DNA from: UPXZ01 sp049840795 | GTDB taxonomy: Bacteria > Bacteroidota > Bacteroidia > Bacteroidales > Paludibacteraceae | DNA length: 64,000 bases | Direction: 5' to 3' | Assembly: GCA_049840795.1 (NCBI GenBank) | Contig: JASGJK010000049.1 | Coordinates: forward strand, 104,514-168,513 | In this document: positions 36,404 through 46,231 of the stretch, in pieces | How the letters are laid out: the number at the start of each line of letters is the position of its first letter | Numbering within the stretch: the stretch's first letter is position 1 | Program-made: the position numbers and the translations under genes | The notes under the pieces: model-generated | Seen by the model: only the letters and a program-made list of their open reading frames with translations | What the model was told of the DNA's origin: nothing | Database searches by the model: none

Positions 36404-37037
36404 TTATCTTAAATCGTTTTCATCAACATTTTTGTACTTATTCTTATCGAAAGTAAATTCACTATCGGCAACTTTTGTTACTATCTTGAATTGCGAAAGG
36501 GTTAGTGTGGAAACGGTTCCTTTTTTATCCGTGAGTTGTAAAGATAACGGATAATTATTCGTTTTGTTTACACTTACAATGATTTTTTTTACATCCGATT
36601 TCGCATCTTTTGGTGTGAGTTGAATGATGTGTGTTGTGGCATTGGTTTTTACCATTTTGATGGTTGATTTTGCTTTGTATGCCGATAAAATAGCCATCGG
36701 ATTGGTCTCTGTCAATTCTTTCTCGGTGGGGTTGGTTATTGTAACTTCATTCAGATCTTCGCGATACGCCCATTGTGTTTTACCGTTGAAAAATATATTC
36801 ATATCACCGGTAGTGAGAGAAAATTTTCTGCCTTGCATTGTGAAACTGCCTTTCATTGTTTGATGTCCGACTGTGGATGATTGTACTGCCAACGAGAAAT
36901 TGGTTTTCACTGCGTTGGTTTGCGATAGATTTAATATCTTCTCAATAACTTTTACAGCGTTGGCATCGTTTTGAGCATTTATGTTAGATAAAATAAATAC
37001 TGACAACAGGATGGAGATAAATATTTCTTTTTTTCAT
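36404..37037 (-). pseudogene. LolA-like outer membrane lipoprotein carrier, frameshift in signal peptide
   Basis: The body matches the LolA-like family of Bacteroidetes: a periplasmic half-barrel with VQSSTVGHQTMKGSFTMQG, MNIFFNGKTQWAYREDLNEV and NPMAILSAYK. The proper start is ATG 37037; reading through requires removing one A from the run of seven at 37028-37034. This gives MKKEIFISILLSVFILSNINAQ, split here as MKKEIFISIL + LSVFILSNINAQ, a good signal peptide. The family shuttles lipoproteins from inner to outer membrane or plays a related role. Its position near ftsK is common in Bacteroidetes. The frameshift is most likely a homopolymer error. Confidence 0.85.
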
Positions 37038-37218
37038 AAGAGTATAACTTTATTTTCTGATAGGTATTGAATCTTTTTAATGCTAAAATACAATTAGCGT
37101 GCCGAAATATAACCTCCTGATAGTGAGTTTGCCCCGTTGTCTCACTTTTTGTCAGTTCTTTGTATTTATGAGGATTTTTGCCGAAAAAGGTGCAAACTGT
37201 CGTTCGTTTTTAATGGTT

Positions 37219-37575
37219 TTATGCTAACTTTGTCAGTACATCTTCTCTTGATTTCAGAAAATTGACCTGACTTCCTTTATTACTTTCGTAAATAAAATCT
37301 CTCAAACTTTTACTTTGAACGTTTGTAAAATCTCCAACAATAATCAACGGAATTCTATAATTGGCAAATTTTTGAAGTATTTCTCCGGCAAGTCCTGTTT
37401 TCAAATCGAAAAAATCTGATATGATGTTTTTCTGATGTATCACAATCTATTCAAAATCCTGATAATACAAATTACCCAGTAAATCTATTCCATCCTGTAT
37501 ATTACTGATAATAAATTTTTTAGATATTATTTCGGCAATCTTTTGATGGTTTATTTCAATGGTTTGGATCTGCAT
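37219..37575 (-). pseudogene. DUF4180 protein with an in-frame stop
   Basis: The minus strand from ATG 37575 reads MQIQTIEINHQKIAEII and NIQDGIDLLGNLYYQDFE, then TAG (37447-37449), then IVIHQKNIISDFFDLKTGLAGEILQKF and SKSLRDFIYESNKG to the stop at 37219 (segments shown apart). This is the full 118-codon DUF4180 layout, interrupted only by the stop. The second half could be translated from GTG 37443. It starts 10 bp after the ftsK stop. Either a nonsense mutation or a base error; function of the family unknown. Confidence 0.7.
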
Positions 37576-37585
37576 AGACTGCCTC

Positions 37586-40060
37586 TTATCCCAAATGTTT
37601 TAGTATCTGTTCCAGCTCATATTCGGTTTGTACAAGCACCTGTCGCGCTTTGCTTCCTTCACTTGGCCCCACAATACCCGCTACTTCTAACTGATCCATA
37701 ATGCGACCGGCACGGTTATAACCGATGGAGAATTTACGCTGAATATTAGATGTAGAACCTATCTGAGAAGCTACCATTAACCTGGCGGTTTCCTCAAATA
37801 TTGGGTCACGTTTACTCATATCTACCGATGAAGCATCTAACGCATCTCCCTCTGCTCCAATATATTCGGGCAGGTAGAATGCGGTAGGATAACCTTTTTG
37901 CTGTCCGATGTAAAGGGCGATATCTTCCACTTCCGGCGTATCAACAAACGCACACTGTACGCGAATCAGATCGCTACCTTGCGAAAACAACATATCACCT
38001 CTACCCACCAATTGATTTGCACCCGGAGCATCGAGGATGGTGCGCGAGTCTATCATAGAAGACACGCGGAACGCCACACGTGCCGGGAAATTCGCTTTAA
38101 TTACACCTGTAATGATATTTACCGAGGGACGTTGCGTGGCTATGATCATGTGTATTCCCACTGCACGCGCCAATTGGGCGATACGTGCAATCGGCATTTC
38201 CACCTCTTTACCGGCAGTCATAATCAAATCTCCAAACTCATCCACGATAACTACAATGTATGGAAGGAATTTGTGACCTTTTTCGGGATTTAACTGGCGG
38301 TTAAAGAATTTTTCGTTGTATTCTTTGATGTTTCGTACGTGTGCTTTTTTTAGCAAGTCGTATCGGGTATCCATTTCAATACACAGTGAATTTAGAGTTT
38401 GAACCACTTTACTGGTGTCGGTAATAATGGCATCTTCACCATCTGGCAGTTTTGCCAAAAAGTGTTTTTCAATGGTGGAGTAGATGTTAAACTCCACTTT
38501 TTTAGGGTCAACCAATACAAACTTTAGTTGAGCCGGATGTTTTTTGTATAGCAATGAGGTGATGATGGCGTTCAAACCAACCGATTTTCCTTGTCCGGTA
38601 GCACCTGCAACCAATAAGTGAGGCATTTTGGTTAAATCAACCATAAATACTTCGTTGGTAATGGTTTTCCCGAATACGATGGGAAGTTCAAATTTGGCTT
38701 CCTGAAACTTTTTAGAACCGACCACCGAGTGCATTGAAACCACCTGTGGGTCTTGGTTGGGCACTTCAATACCGATGGTACCTTTTCCGGGAATAGGAGC
38801 AATGATACGAATACCGGTAGCGGCTAAACTCAGCATAATGTCCGATTCTAAATTGCGAATTTTAGAAATACGGATACCGGATTTGGGGACAATTTCGTAC
38901 AGTGTGATGGTTGGTCCTACGGTGGCTTTTATACTTTCTATATCGATGCCAAAATTCTTTAATGTGCTTATAATACGGTTTTTATTGGCATTTTGCTCTG
39001 CCATATCCACTTGTGTTTCGTCTTCTTTTCCATAGATTTTCAGCAAATCTAACGTAGGCGATTTGTAACCTGATAAGTCTAAGGTAGGATCGTATTTGCC
39101 TAATTTCGAGATGTTGTAATTTGGGTCGCTGTTTTCTTCCTCTTCGTATTCTTCCATTACATCCTCCTCTTTGTTAATCTCTTTTTCTGCTTTGTACGGT
39201 TGTGTTACCTCAAAACTGATATTGTCGTTCTCTTCCTCATCGGTGCTGTCAACTTTAATTATAAGGTCTTTTTCAAAATCAAAAATATCTTGTTTCTTCT
39301 TTTCGGCATGGTTGTTAATCCAATCTTCCGGCACAATTTCGGTACCAACGGCTACATTGCGTTCTTCTTCTTCCGAATGAATGTTCTCCGTTTTTTTCTT
39401 AAATAAAATCCGATTTAGAAATTGGATGGTTTTGCTCCATGTAAATACAAAATAGAAGATTAAACCGGCGGTAAGAATTAAAGCCGTGCCGGGCAAACCC
39501 ACAAAAGAGTTGAGTTGATAGGCGGTATATTCGCCGTGTTTTCCTCCCAAAGAGAAGAAAGGCGGTTGCACAAAAGGAATTAATTTGCTTACAAACCCTA
39601 AGAAAACAGAGATCCATACAAGCCAAAAAAATGAGTGGAAAAATGCTTTCCATACTGATATGAATTTGACTTTCATCAATCTTAACGCGGCTACGGCAAG
39701 GAAAAACAGTATGGCGAATGAAGATATTCCGAACCAGTTGTCGATAAATATTTCGGAAAAGAATGCGCCCATAACCGATGTCCAGTTTTTTACGGAACTG
39801 CGAATATGAATGGATTCTCTGAATCCAATATTATCGAAAACACTCTTATCGGCTGCACCGGTGAAAAAATATGAAATAAACGATAATAGCAAAAAGAAAG
39901 CAAACACAGCGATAAAAATCCCTGTGATATAGTGTGTTCTCTCATCTTTGAGAAAAGAAATTACGTGTGTGAAGAGTCCATCGTTTTGAGCGGCAGCTCT
40001 TTTTGCAGATGGGCTACTATTGCTTGTTGACGGTTTTTTTATCGGTTTTTTAGGAGCCAT
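37586..40060 (-). CDS. ftsK: DNA translocase FtsK/SpoIIIE
   Basis: The 824-residue protein has four N-terminal membrane helices (about 45-215), an acidic linker (about 220-330), and a RecA-type motor. Walker A is AGATGQGKSVGLNAI and Walker B is YIVVIVDEFGDLIM; the motor also has MPIARIAQLARAVGIHMIIATQRPSV (shown as family context). The C-terminal winged-helix gamma domain carries SIGYNRAGRIMDQLEVAGIVG. It pumps chromosome ends apart at the division septum and activates XerCD recombination. A TATTTTTG -7 box lies 42 bp upstream. Confidence 0.97.
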   Translation of the reverse strand: MAPKKPIKKPSTSNSSPSAKRAAAQNDGLFTHVISFLKDERTHYITGIFIAVFAFFLLLSFISYFFTGAADKSVFDNIGFRESIHIRSSVKNWTSVMGAFFSEIFIDNWFGISSFAILFFLAVAALRLMKVKFISVWKAFFHSFFWLVWISVFLGFVSKLIPFVQPPFFSLGGKHGEYTAYQLNSFVGLPGTALILTAGLIFYFVFTWSKTIQFLNRILFKKKTENIHSEEEERNVAVGTEIVPEDWINNHAEKKKQDIFDFEKDLIIKVDSTDEEENDNISFEVTQPYKAEKEINKEEDVMEEYEEEENSDPNYNISKLGKYDPTLDLSGYKSPTLDLLKIYGKEDETQVDMAEQNANKNRIISTLKNFGIDIESIKATVGPTITLYEIVPKSGIRISKIRNLESDIMLSLAATGIRIIAPIPGKGTIGIEVPNQDPQVVSMHSVVGSKKFQEAKFELPIVFGKTITNEVFMVDLTKMPHLLVAGATGQGKSVGLNAIITSLLYKKHPAQLKFVLVDPKKVEFNIYSTIEKHFLAKLPDGEDAIITDTSKVVQTLNSLCIEMDTRYDLLKKAHVRNIKEYNEKFFNRQLNPEKGHKFLPYIVVIVDEFGDLIMTAGKEVEMPIARIAQLARAVGIHMIIATQRPSVNIITGVIKANFPARVAFRVSSMIDSRTILDAPGANQLVGRGDMLFSQGSDLIRVQCAFVDTPEVEDIALYIGQQKGYPTAFYLPEYIGAEGDALDASSVDMSKRDPIFEETARLMVASQIGSTSNIQRKFSIGYNRAGRIMDQLEVAGIVGPSEGSKARQVLVQTEYELEQILKHLG

Positions 40061-40101
40061 ATTTACAATTTACGGTTTATGGTTTTGTTCCATTCAATTT
40101 G

Positions 40102-40109
40102 CAAAAATA
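40102..40109 (-). promoter_or_regulatory. -7 box TATTTTTG for ftsK
   Basis: A TAnnTTTG match on the minus strand, 41 bp before ATG 40060. Confidence 0.55.
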
Positions 40110-40340
40110 CTAAAAATGAACGGCAATATTAACGGTTTGTTTTATTTTTTCAGAAATGATTTTTTAATAAACTCACATCGCCGGTAAATTATAACTTATA
40201 CAAGGGGTGTCTTGAATATCCTAATTGATTCAACTTTCGTAAGTTATTAAACATTTGATTCTATGAATGTTTAGAAATCACTTGTTCTGATTATCAGATG
40301 TTTATAAGAATCAAGAGTTTTAATCTTATTTAAGTTCGAC

Positions 40341-40380
40341 CTTACCTCCCCCCAACCCTTCTCCCAGTGAAGAGGGAGGT
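40341..40380. repeat. C-rich palindromic dispersed repeat
   Basis: ACCTCCC (40344-40350) pairs with GGGAGGT (40374-40380), with CAACCCTTCTCCCAGTGAAG between. It is related to the repeats at 32447 and 32561 and of a kind common in Bacteroidetes. Confidence 0.65.
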
Positions 40381-40641
40381 GCGTAGTGAGAGTAAGAAAA
40401 TTGCTACACTAATGCAGGTTGCTGTAATTGTGTGAATTACATGTGCGAAAGTTGAATAATTGATCGTTTGTAATTGTTTCAACATGTTTTTGTTCAGTTA
40501 AATTAGGACTAATGTTTATGATGCCACTTGCTAATAGGTAAATGTTTTTTTTGATTCGTAATGTAATGAACCGTAGAACCAAAAGAACATTTGTTGCACT
40601 AATTTGATTCTTTTGTCCACTTGTAACATACAATTTTAGCC

Positions 40642-40649
40642 TAATTTTG
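40642..40649 (+). promoter_or_regulatory. -7 box TAATTTTG for the metalloprotease gene
   Basis: A TAnnTTTG match with a TTG 18 bases upstream, the spacing expected for the -33 element. ATG 40694 lies 44 bp downstream. Confidence 0.65.
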
Positions 40650-40693
40650 ATATTCAATTTATAACAACGTAAATTAATTGAAAAACAATAGCC

Positions 40694-43600
40694 ATGTTAA
40701 AAAAAATACTTCTCTTCTCGTTTTTTTTAGTTCATTTCATAGCGTTTGCAGATAACCAGGTAGGTGATACCATTACTTTTGGCGATAGAAAATTTAAACT
40801 GTTAAGTACAAATTTGGTTACAAATTCCGGATTTGAAAATGGATTTACCGGTTGGACAGATGCTACAACAGCTGCTGCAACACTAACATCCGATAAATTC
40901 AGTATAGCGAGCAGTGGTGGTGTGAACAATTCAAAATACCTTATCGGCTTGAATAATGAAAATTCGAGTTCTTCCGGTTCCATTGGTACCGGATGGAATA
41001 TAACAGCCGGTAAATCGTATGTGTTTGCATATCAGGTTAAATACCTGAGCGCTTCCACAGCGGCAACATCAGAAATTTATTTAAAATTTCGCGTACAAAC
41101 GACAAAACATCTTCTGCCGAACCAAGTGTGTTAATCAATAGCACACAAGTGAACGGTAGCAGCGCATGGACGCAAAATTATGTGTATTTTACAAATTCAA
41201 GCCCGTCCTACAGCTATATAGTTGCCAGATTTCGCTGGTTGAACAATCGTTACGGATTTGATGACTTTATGCTTTATGAAGCTGTTGAGGTGGTAAACAC
41301 ACAGGCATTGCAAGCAATGATTCAACAGGCGCAAGCAATCTATAATTCTACGGCAAACGGAGCGCCGGCTCTACTCCAAGCTATCCAAACAGCACAAAGT
41401 TTTCTTGGCAGCGCTTCAGCTACTGAGGTGGCAAATGCCGTAGTCGATTTGCAGAAAGCCATTCAAACGTACAAATATGCTAACGCCTCGCCGGCGAATC
41501 CATTGGATATGACTGATTTTATAAAAAATCCGGGATTTAATAATAACGATACCGTTGGCTGGAAAGGCGCCGGTGCTGTAAATTATCACGAAGTGGAATT
41601 TTATCAAAAAACATTTGATATGTATCAGGTTATAAATGGATTACCCGCGGGTAAATATAGACTGAAAGCCAAAGGATTTGAACGTCCGAAATCAAATGAT
41701 GGCGGACTTGCTTACAAAAACGGAACAGAAACTATTTACGCAAAATTGTATGCGAAATCGGCAAATTATTCCGAAGTAAGCACACCGTTTAACTCGTTGT
41801 ACAAACATACCTTCACCGGAACAGGCGCCGTAAATGGTTACGTAAATACTATGGCAGGTGCTGAAACAATGCTAACCAGTACAACGACAAGTTATTACGA
41901 TATAACTTTGGCAAATGTGTTTTTGAATGAAGGCTCCTCGCTTACCATCGGTGCAAAAACGGATTTTCAACAGACCGGATATTGGGTATTGTTCGACAAC
42001 TTTAAACTGGAATATCTGGGCGCTGTAGATACCGGTGACCTTGTAGTAGCATTAAACAATCGAATTGTAGAAGCACAAACGTTATTGACTCAGCATATTC
42101 AAAATTCAGATGTGAGCGCGTTAAACGCGGCTATCACGCAAGCGCAAACGGCTGTATCGGCAAATCCGGTCGTACTAAGTGATTTAACTGCGGCTAAAAC
42201 GACGATTGATGCGACTATCTCATCAGCTTATAATTCACTCAATACATACAAAAAGCTACTCAAAGCCATCAACGATGCCAATCTGATACTTTCTTTTCTT
42301 GAAAAAGCGGACGAAATTACCAAATTGCAAAATGCCATCAACGATGCAAACCAAAGTTATAATAACCTCAATTTGACTTTGACCGAAATAAATACGGCAA
42401 CCACAACGTTGATTACCATTACGCGAAGTGTAGGCAAAAAAATATACAATCCATCGTGGATGCTGGGAGATATTTATAATGCCAGCAACAATTGGTCGAT
42501 AGAGCGAAGCAAACAATCTAAAGACTGGATCTTGTTTTGGGAACCGGGATTTGGAGATAATCCGGGCTCTATTGTTGATGATTGCTTGGTGCTTGCCGAG
42601 AAAAGTTTCCACTTTTATGCCGATTCTTTAAAATTTATACAAAAAGGTGCGTCCAAGACCGATACTTACAAAATGATTATCCGACTTCGCTACTCTTCTG
42701 AATGGGAGGCGTCAGGTTCCGGAGTGGACGATATGATTGGATTGCTTACGCTTACTTCTTGGGCGCTCACTTCGAGAGGCGGTCAAACCATCGCGCACGA
42801 GGTAGGGCATTGTTTCCAATATCAGGTGCATTGCGATAATGGCGACTCAAATGGTTGGATGTACGGGTATGGGTCAAATGCTTCGGGAAGTAATGGCTGG
42901 TGGGAGCAATGCGCTCAATGGCAAGCATATAAAATATTTCCGGAACAGCAGTTTACAAATGAATGGTTTACAGGGTATTTGAATAATGTAAATAAAAATA
43001 TCTTAAATGAAACCTATCGGTACAATGATTATTTTATTCAGGATTATTGGTGCTATTTACGCGGAATGGATATGATAGGGCGATTGTGGAACAAGTCGGT
43101 AAAACCGGAAGACCCTGTTGAAACATATAAACGATTAAACGGAATTTCGCAGAGCCAGTTTAACGATGAAATGTGGGATTGTGCAGCTCGATTTACAACT
43201 TGGGATATTCCGGCACTCAAATCTTACGGAGCTAATTATATTCTTTCGCGTACCCAACCGAAATTAAATAATACAGGTAGTTATGTGTGGAAAATAGACT
43301 CCACTGCTTGTCTTGAAAACTACGGGCATAATATTATTCGTGTCAATGCCCCGTCCATCGCAAAAACGATTACGGCTTATTTTGAAGGTCTGGCAGGAAA
43401 AAGCGGATTTCGGAAAAACTTTGTGAATTTCGCAGGATGGAGATATGGCTTTGTTGCTTTACTGAAAGATGGAACAAGGGTTTATGGCGATATGAAGACA
43501 GGCAGTATGTCTGATAATAGCGGTAAAGGAAGTATTAGTTTCGATTGTCCTGCTAATTGCGATAAGTTGTGGTTTGTGGTTTCGGGAGCGCCAACCCTGC

Positions 43601-43941
43601 ATTGGAGGCATGTTTGGGACGATAATGATGCAAACGATGAGCAATGGCCTTATCAGGTAACTTTTAACAATACCAATGTGTATGGTTATTCGAATAACGT
43701 TACCAATGCGGTACAAAATCCGCTTGATATTAATCTTGCATTGTACAGCAAAGATAATACGTTGTATATGAAAGAAATTCCACATAACGCTACCATCAAG
43801 ATTTACAATATGTACGGTATGTGTGTGGCGAATGAAAAAGTATCAGATACTAACTTCTCGAAACATTTACCTGCCGGCGCTTATGTCGTAACGGTAGAAA
43901 CAAGTCAGGGAACTGCTAACCGCAAAGTAATCGTGCATTGA
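40694..43941 (+). pseudogene. Secreted T9SS protein with HEVGH metalloprotease-like domain, one frameshift
   Basis: A signal peptide (MLKKILLFSFFLVHFIAFA) and a carbohydrate-binding-like module (LVTNSGFENGFTGW) come first. Near 41088-41098 the frame shifts, and the rest is open to 43941. Then come FIVAR-like helical repeats (ALQAMIQQAQAIYNS; ALNAAITQAQTAVSANPV), a second binding module (IKNPGFNNNDTVGW) and a domain starting YNPSWMLGDIYNASNNWSIE. The latter carries the zincin motif IAHEVGHCFQYQ, and a likely downstream ligand region is SNGWWEQCAQW. It resembles DUF6055-type putative peptidases. A T9SS sorting domain (ATIKIYNMYGMCVANEKV, LPAGAYVVTVET) ends it. Total about 1080 residues; extracellular. 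Protease activity is an inference from HEXXH. Confidence 0.8.
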
Positions 43942-43982
43942 TATAATAGAAAATCATATAGATAGAACGAATCGGTTAATTT

Positions 43983-44017
43983 GTAGCGTATTTGAGTAGT
44001 TTTTGCAAATACGCTAC
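43983..44017 (+). terminator. Terminator of the metalloprotease gene
   Basis: Perfect 12-bp arms GTAGCGTATTTG and CAAATACGCTAC, then ATTTTTCT, 42 bp after the stop codon. Confidence 0.85.
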
Positions 44018-44028
44018 ATTTTTCTAAA

Positions 44029-44239
44029 TGATTATCCGCAAAGCAACATAGTATATTTCTTCAGTTGCCACGCCTTTTAAGGCGTGGATTACAAAATAGT
44101 AATTTGTGGGTTTCAGCTCAAATTTAGCATAAATCTATAGACATAATCATATATTTGGCTAAAGCCATTTTCATTCCAAATATTGGAACCACCTTAAAAG
44201 GCGTGGCAATTAATTTTTAGGTAGCTTTGCGGATAATCA
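44029..44239. mobile_element. MITE-like 211-bp element with terminal inverted repeats
   Basis: The ends are perfect 16-bp inverted repeats (TGATTATCCGCAAAGC). After a variable stretch both sides also share TTGCCACGCCTTTTAAGG in inverted orientation, so the imperfect terminal repeats reach about 50 bp. The interior has no gene. No target-site duplication was recognised. It could be a non-autonomous transposon or a large bidirectional stem. Confidence 0.6.
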
Positions 44240-44264
44240 ATTTTTTTTATAAATAATTGTAACG

Positions 44265-45173
44265 TTAAGCCAATATACAGGCTACGGCAATGCTGTAAAA
44301 TTTTGAAAAAGAAGATTCGCTTCGTGAGGTGAGAACACAGGGTTTTTCGGTACCTTGTAATATACCGCCCATTTGAGCATTCCCGAAAAGAGCAACACCT
44401 TTGTAAAAAACATTCGCACAGGCAAAATCGGGAAAAATTAAAATATCGGCATCGCCCAATACAGGAGAAGGTACATTTTTTATTCCTCCTCTTTCGGCAT
44501 CTAATGCCAAAAAAATATCCAGCGGACCATCAATGATCACATCGCCAAATTCTCCTAAACGCCACATCTGCATAATATCCAAATAATCTTGCATAAAGTG
44601 GATTTTAGGATTAGCAATTTCGGTGGCGTGTATGAGCGCAACTTTTGGGTGCTCAAAACCAAATTTCTTACTGGTATTGATAGCGTATTTTATCATCGCA
44701 ACACGCTGTTCGAGCGTAGGGTAGGGGATTACAGCCGGGTCTGAAAAGAAAACCAATTTATGATAAGATGGAATCTCTATAGCAGCATTGTAAGTAAGCA
44801 CATTGCCTTTGGGGAGCAACCCTTTTTCCTTGTCTAATATGGCGCGCAAAATAACATCTGTATTTACCAAGCCCTTCATCAAAATATCACATTCGCCTTG
44901 TTTTACCATTTGTACGGCTTTCAGTGTGGCATCGCGAGCTTCGGGTTTGTCTATAACGTGGATATGCGATGATATGTTGGGTTGTTCCAATAGATATGTC
45001 TCGATTCCTGCCACATCGCCCACCAGATAAGCTTCGACAATACCGGCATTTACCGCCATTAGTACCGCTTCCAATGTATGTGAGTCCACAGCATTAGCTA
45101 CAGCCAACCGTTTACGGTGTTGAGATTCCGAAAGATGAGATGTAAGATCCTTAAACGATTTTATTGGCTGCAT
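44265..45173 (-). CDS. ptb: Phosphate acyltransferase, phosphate butyryltransferase-like
   Basis: The 302-residue protein matches the PTA/PTB family, shorter phosphate-butyryl type: KRLAVANAVDSHTLEAVL, DILMKGLVNTDVILRAIL, FFSDPAVIPYP, VALIHATEIANPKI and DIFLALDAERGG. It converts acyl-CoA and phosphate to acyl-phosphate in the cytoplasm. Usually it is paired with a butyrate or branched-chain acyl kinase (buk), but no such gene is beside it here. A TATATTTG -7 box lies 28 bp upstream. Acyl specificity cannot be read. Confidence 0.9.
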   Translation of the reverse strand: MQPIKSFKDLTSHLSESQHRKRLAVANAVDSHTLEAVLMAVNAGIVEAYLVGDVAGIETYLLEQPNISSHIHVIDKPEARDATLKAVQMVKQGECDILMKGLVNTDVILRAILDKEKGLLPKGNVLTYNAAIEIPSYHKLVFFSDPAVIPYPTLEQRVAMIKYAINTSKKFGFEHPKVALIHATEIANPKIHFMQDYLDIMQMWRLGEFGDVIIDGPLDIFLALDAERGGIKNVPSPVLGDADILIFPDFACANVFYKGVALFGNAQMGGILQGTEKPCVLTSRSESSFSKFYSIAVACILA

Positions 45174-45201
45174 AAAAATTGTATTTTACGAAGATAGGCT
45201 A

Positions 45202-45209
45202 CAAATATA
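45202..45209 (-). promoter_or_regulatory. -7 box TATATTTG for ptb
   Basis: A TAnnTTTG match on the minus strand, 28 bp before ATG 45173. Confidence 0.6.
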
Positions 45210-45683
45210 GAGAATAATTTTAAGTTTACAACTCTTTGTTTTTTAGACTGATAGTTGCATTTTTTTATTTAAAATAACAATTAGTAATGTCCGAAAATGT
45301 TTTTGAAAGAGTTTAATATGAAAAGCGCGTTATGACTTTCAATTTTTACTAAAAACAGAAGATAATATTAATTGACTTTTGACAAAAAAATCATGCGTAT
45401 ATCTTGTTTTTTTAGAATTCGCGGTTTTTGGTGGTAAAAATATATTTATTTTAAGAAAAAATGTTATTTGTCATACTTTCAGCAAATCTTACGAAAAATA
45501 ATTCAGATTCTATTATACCAAACAAAATGAGCTTCTGATTTGTTTCAAACATAATTTTATAACCTATATTTTATGAAACGAATTTGAGTACTGATTTTCA
45601 GTTTGTCAATCGTAACTTTGATTGATATACAGTTCATCTTCACAGTAAGTTCTATCTGACAACTTTAAAAAACAATTCAATGT
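45210..45683. other. Divergent AT-rich gap
   Basis: It holds the osmC promoter box (45613-45620) near its right end. Otherwise I see no gene, RNA or repeat. Confidence 0.5.
45613..45620 (+). promoter_or_regulatory. -7 box TAACTTTG for osmC
   Basis: A TAnnTTTG match on the plus strand, 63 bp before ATG 45684. A TTTG at 45583 is a distant -33 candidate. Confidence 0.5.
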
Positions 45684-46103
45684 ATGAAACAATCGATTAA
45701 AACCGAATGGAAAGGAAATATGGCTTTTGAAACAGAGCTCAACGGCCATAAATTGACGGTAGATGCCTCTGAAGAAGTAGGAGGGCATAATTTAGGACCT
45801 CGTCCTAAGGTTTTGTTGCTTAACGCTTTGAGCGCTTGTACCGGAATGGATGTGGTTTCTATTTTAAAAAAGATGCGTGTTCACTTTTCAAATTTGAATA
45901 TTTATGTTGATGCTGATGTGGCTGAACAAGATCCGAAGTATTATACACGTATGCACGTTGTTTACGAGTTTACAGGAAAGGATTTGTCTTTGGAAAAACT
46001 TCAAAAGGCAGTACGTATGTCGGAAGAAACGTATTGTGGTGTTGGAGCATTGTTTCGCAAAGCGATAGAAGTAACTTCCGAAATTCGAATAATCGAAGAA
46101 TAA
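45684..46103 (+). CDS. OsmC family protein
   Basis: The 139-residue protein has the OsmC/Ohr fold: MAFETELNGHKLTVDASEEVGG, the first active-site Cys in LLNALSACTGMDV and the second in EETYCGVGALF. Members reduce organic or fatty-acid hydroperoxides with these thiols; this subgroup (YhfA-like, GPRPKVLLLNAL) is less studied. It is monocistronic and ends 4 bp before an insertion sequence whose left end supplies a terminator hairpin. Confidence 0.9.
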   Translation: MKQSIKTEWKGNMAFETELNGHKLTVDASEEVGGHNLGPRPKVLLLNALSACTGMDVVSILKKMRVHFSNLNIYVDADVAEQDPKYYTRMHVVYEFTGKDLSLEKLQKAVRMSEETYCGVGALFRKAIEVTSEIRIIEE

Positions 46104-46107
46104 AACG

Positions 46108-46142
46108 GAGGCTGTCTCAAAAGGTAGATAGCCTCTTTTTTA
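46108..46142 (+). terminator. Terminator formed by the IS left end, behind osmC
   Basis: A 10-bp stem with one G-U pair and an 8-base loop, followed by six T. It stops read-through from osmC into the transposase. Confidence 0.75.
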
Positions 46143-46231
46143 TGTAAATTTACAAGAAAAAAACCACAATAAAATTTGCTTATTTGTAATATATTTTGTA
46201 TCTTTATTGCTGTAAATCAAAGATGTAAGAT

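Larger units (their letters stand above)
40061..40693. other. 630-bp divergent intergenic region
   Basis: It holds the ftsK promoter box (40102-40109), a C-rich palindromic repeat (40341-40380) and the promoter box of the metalloprotease gene (40642-40649). No gene is supported; the 82-codon frame at 40409-40657 has no family resemblance. Confidence 0.55.

Noticed and set aside
40409..40657. 82-codon open frame upstream of the metalloprotease gene
   Set aside because: No recognisable domain, and it lies across the metalloprotease promoter box.
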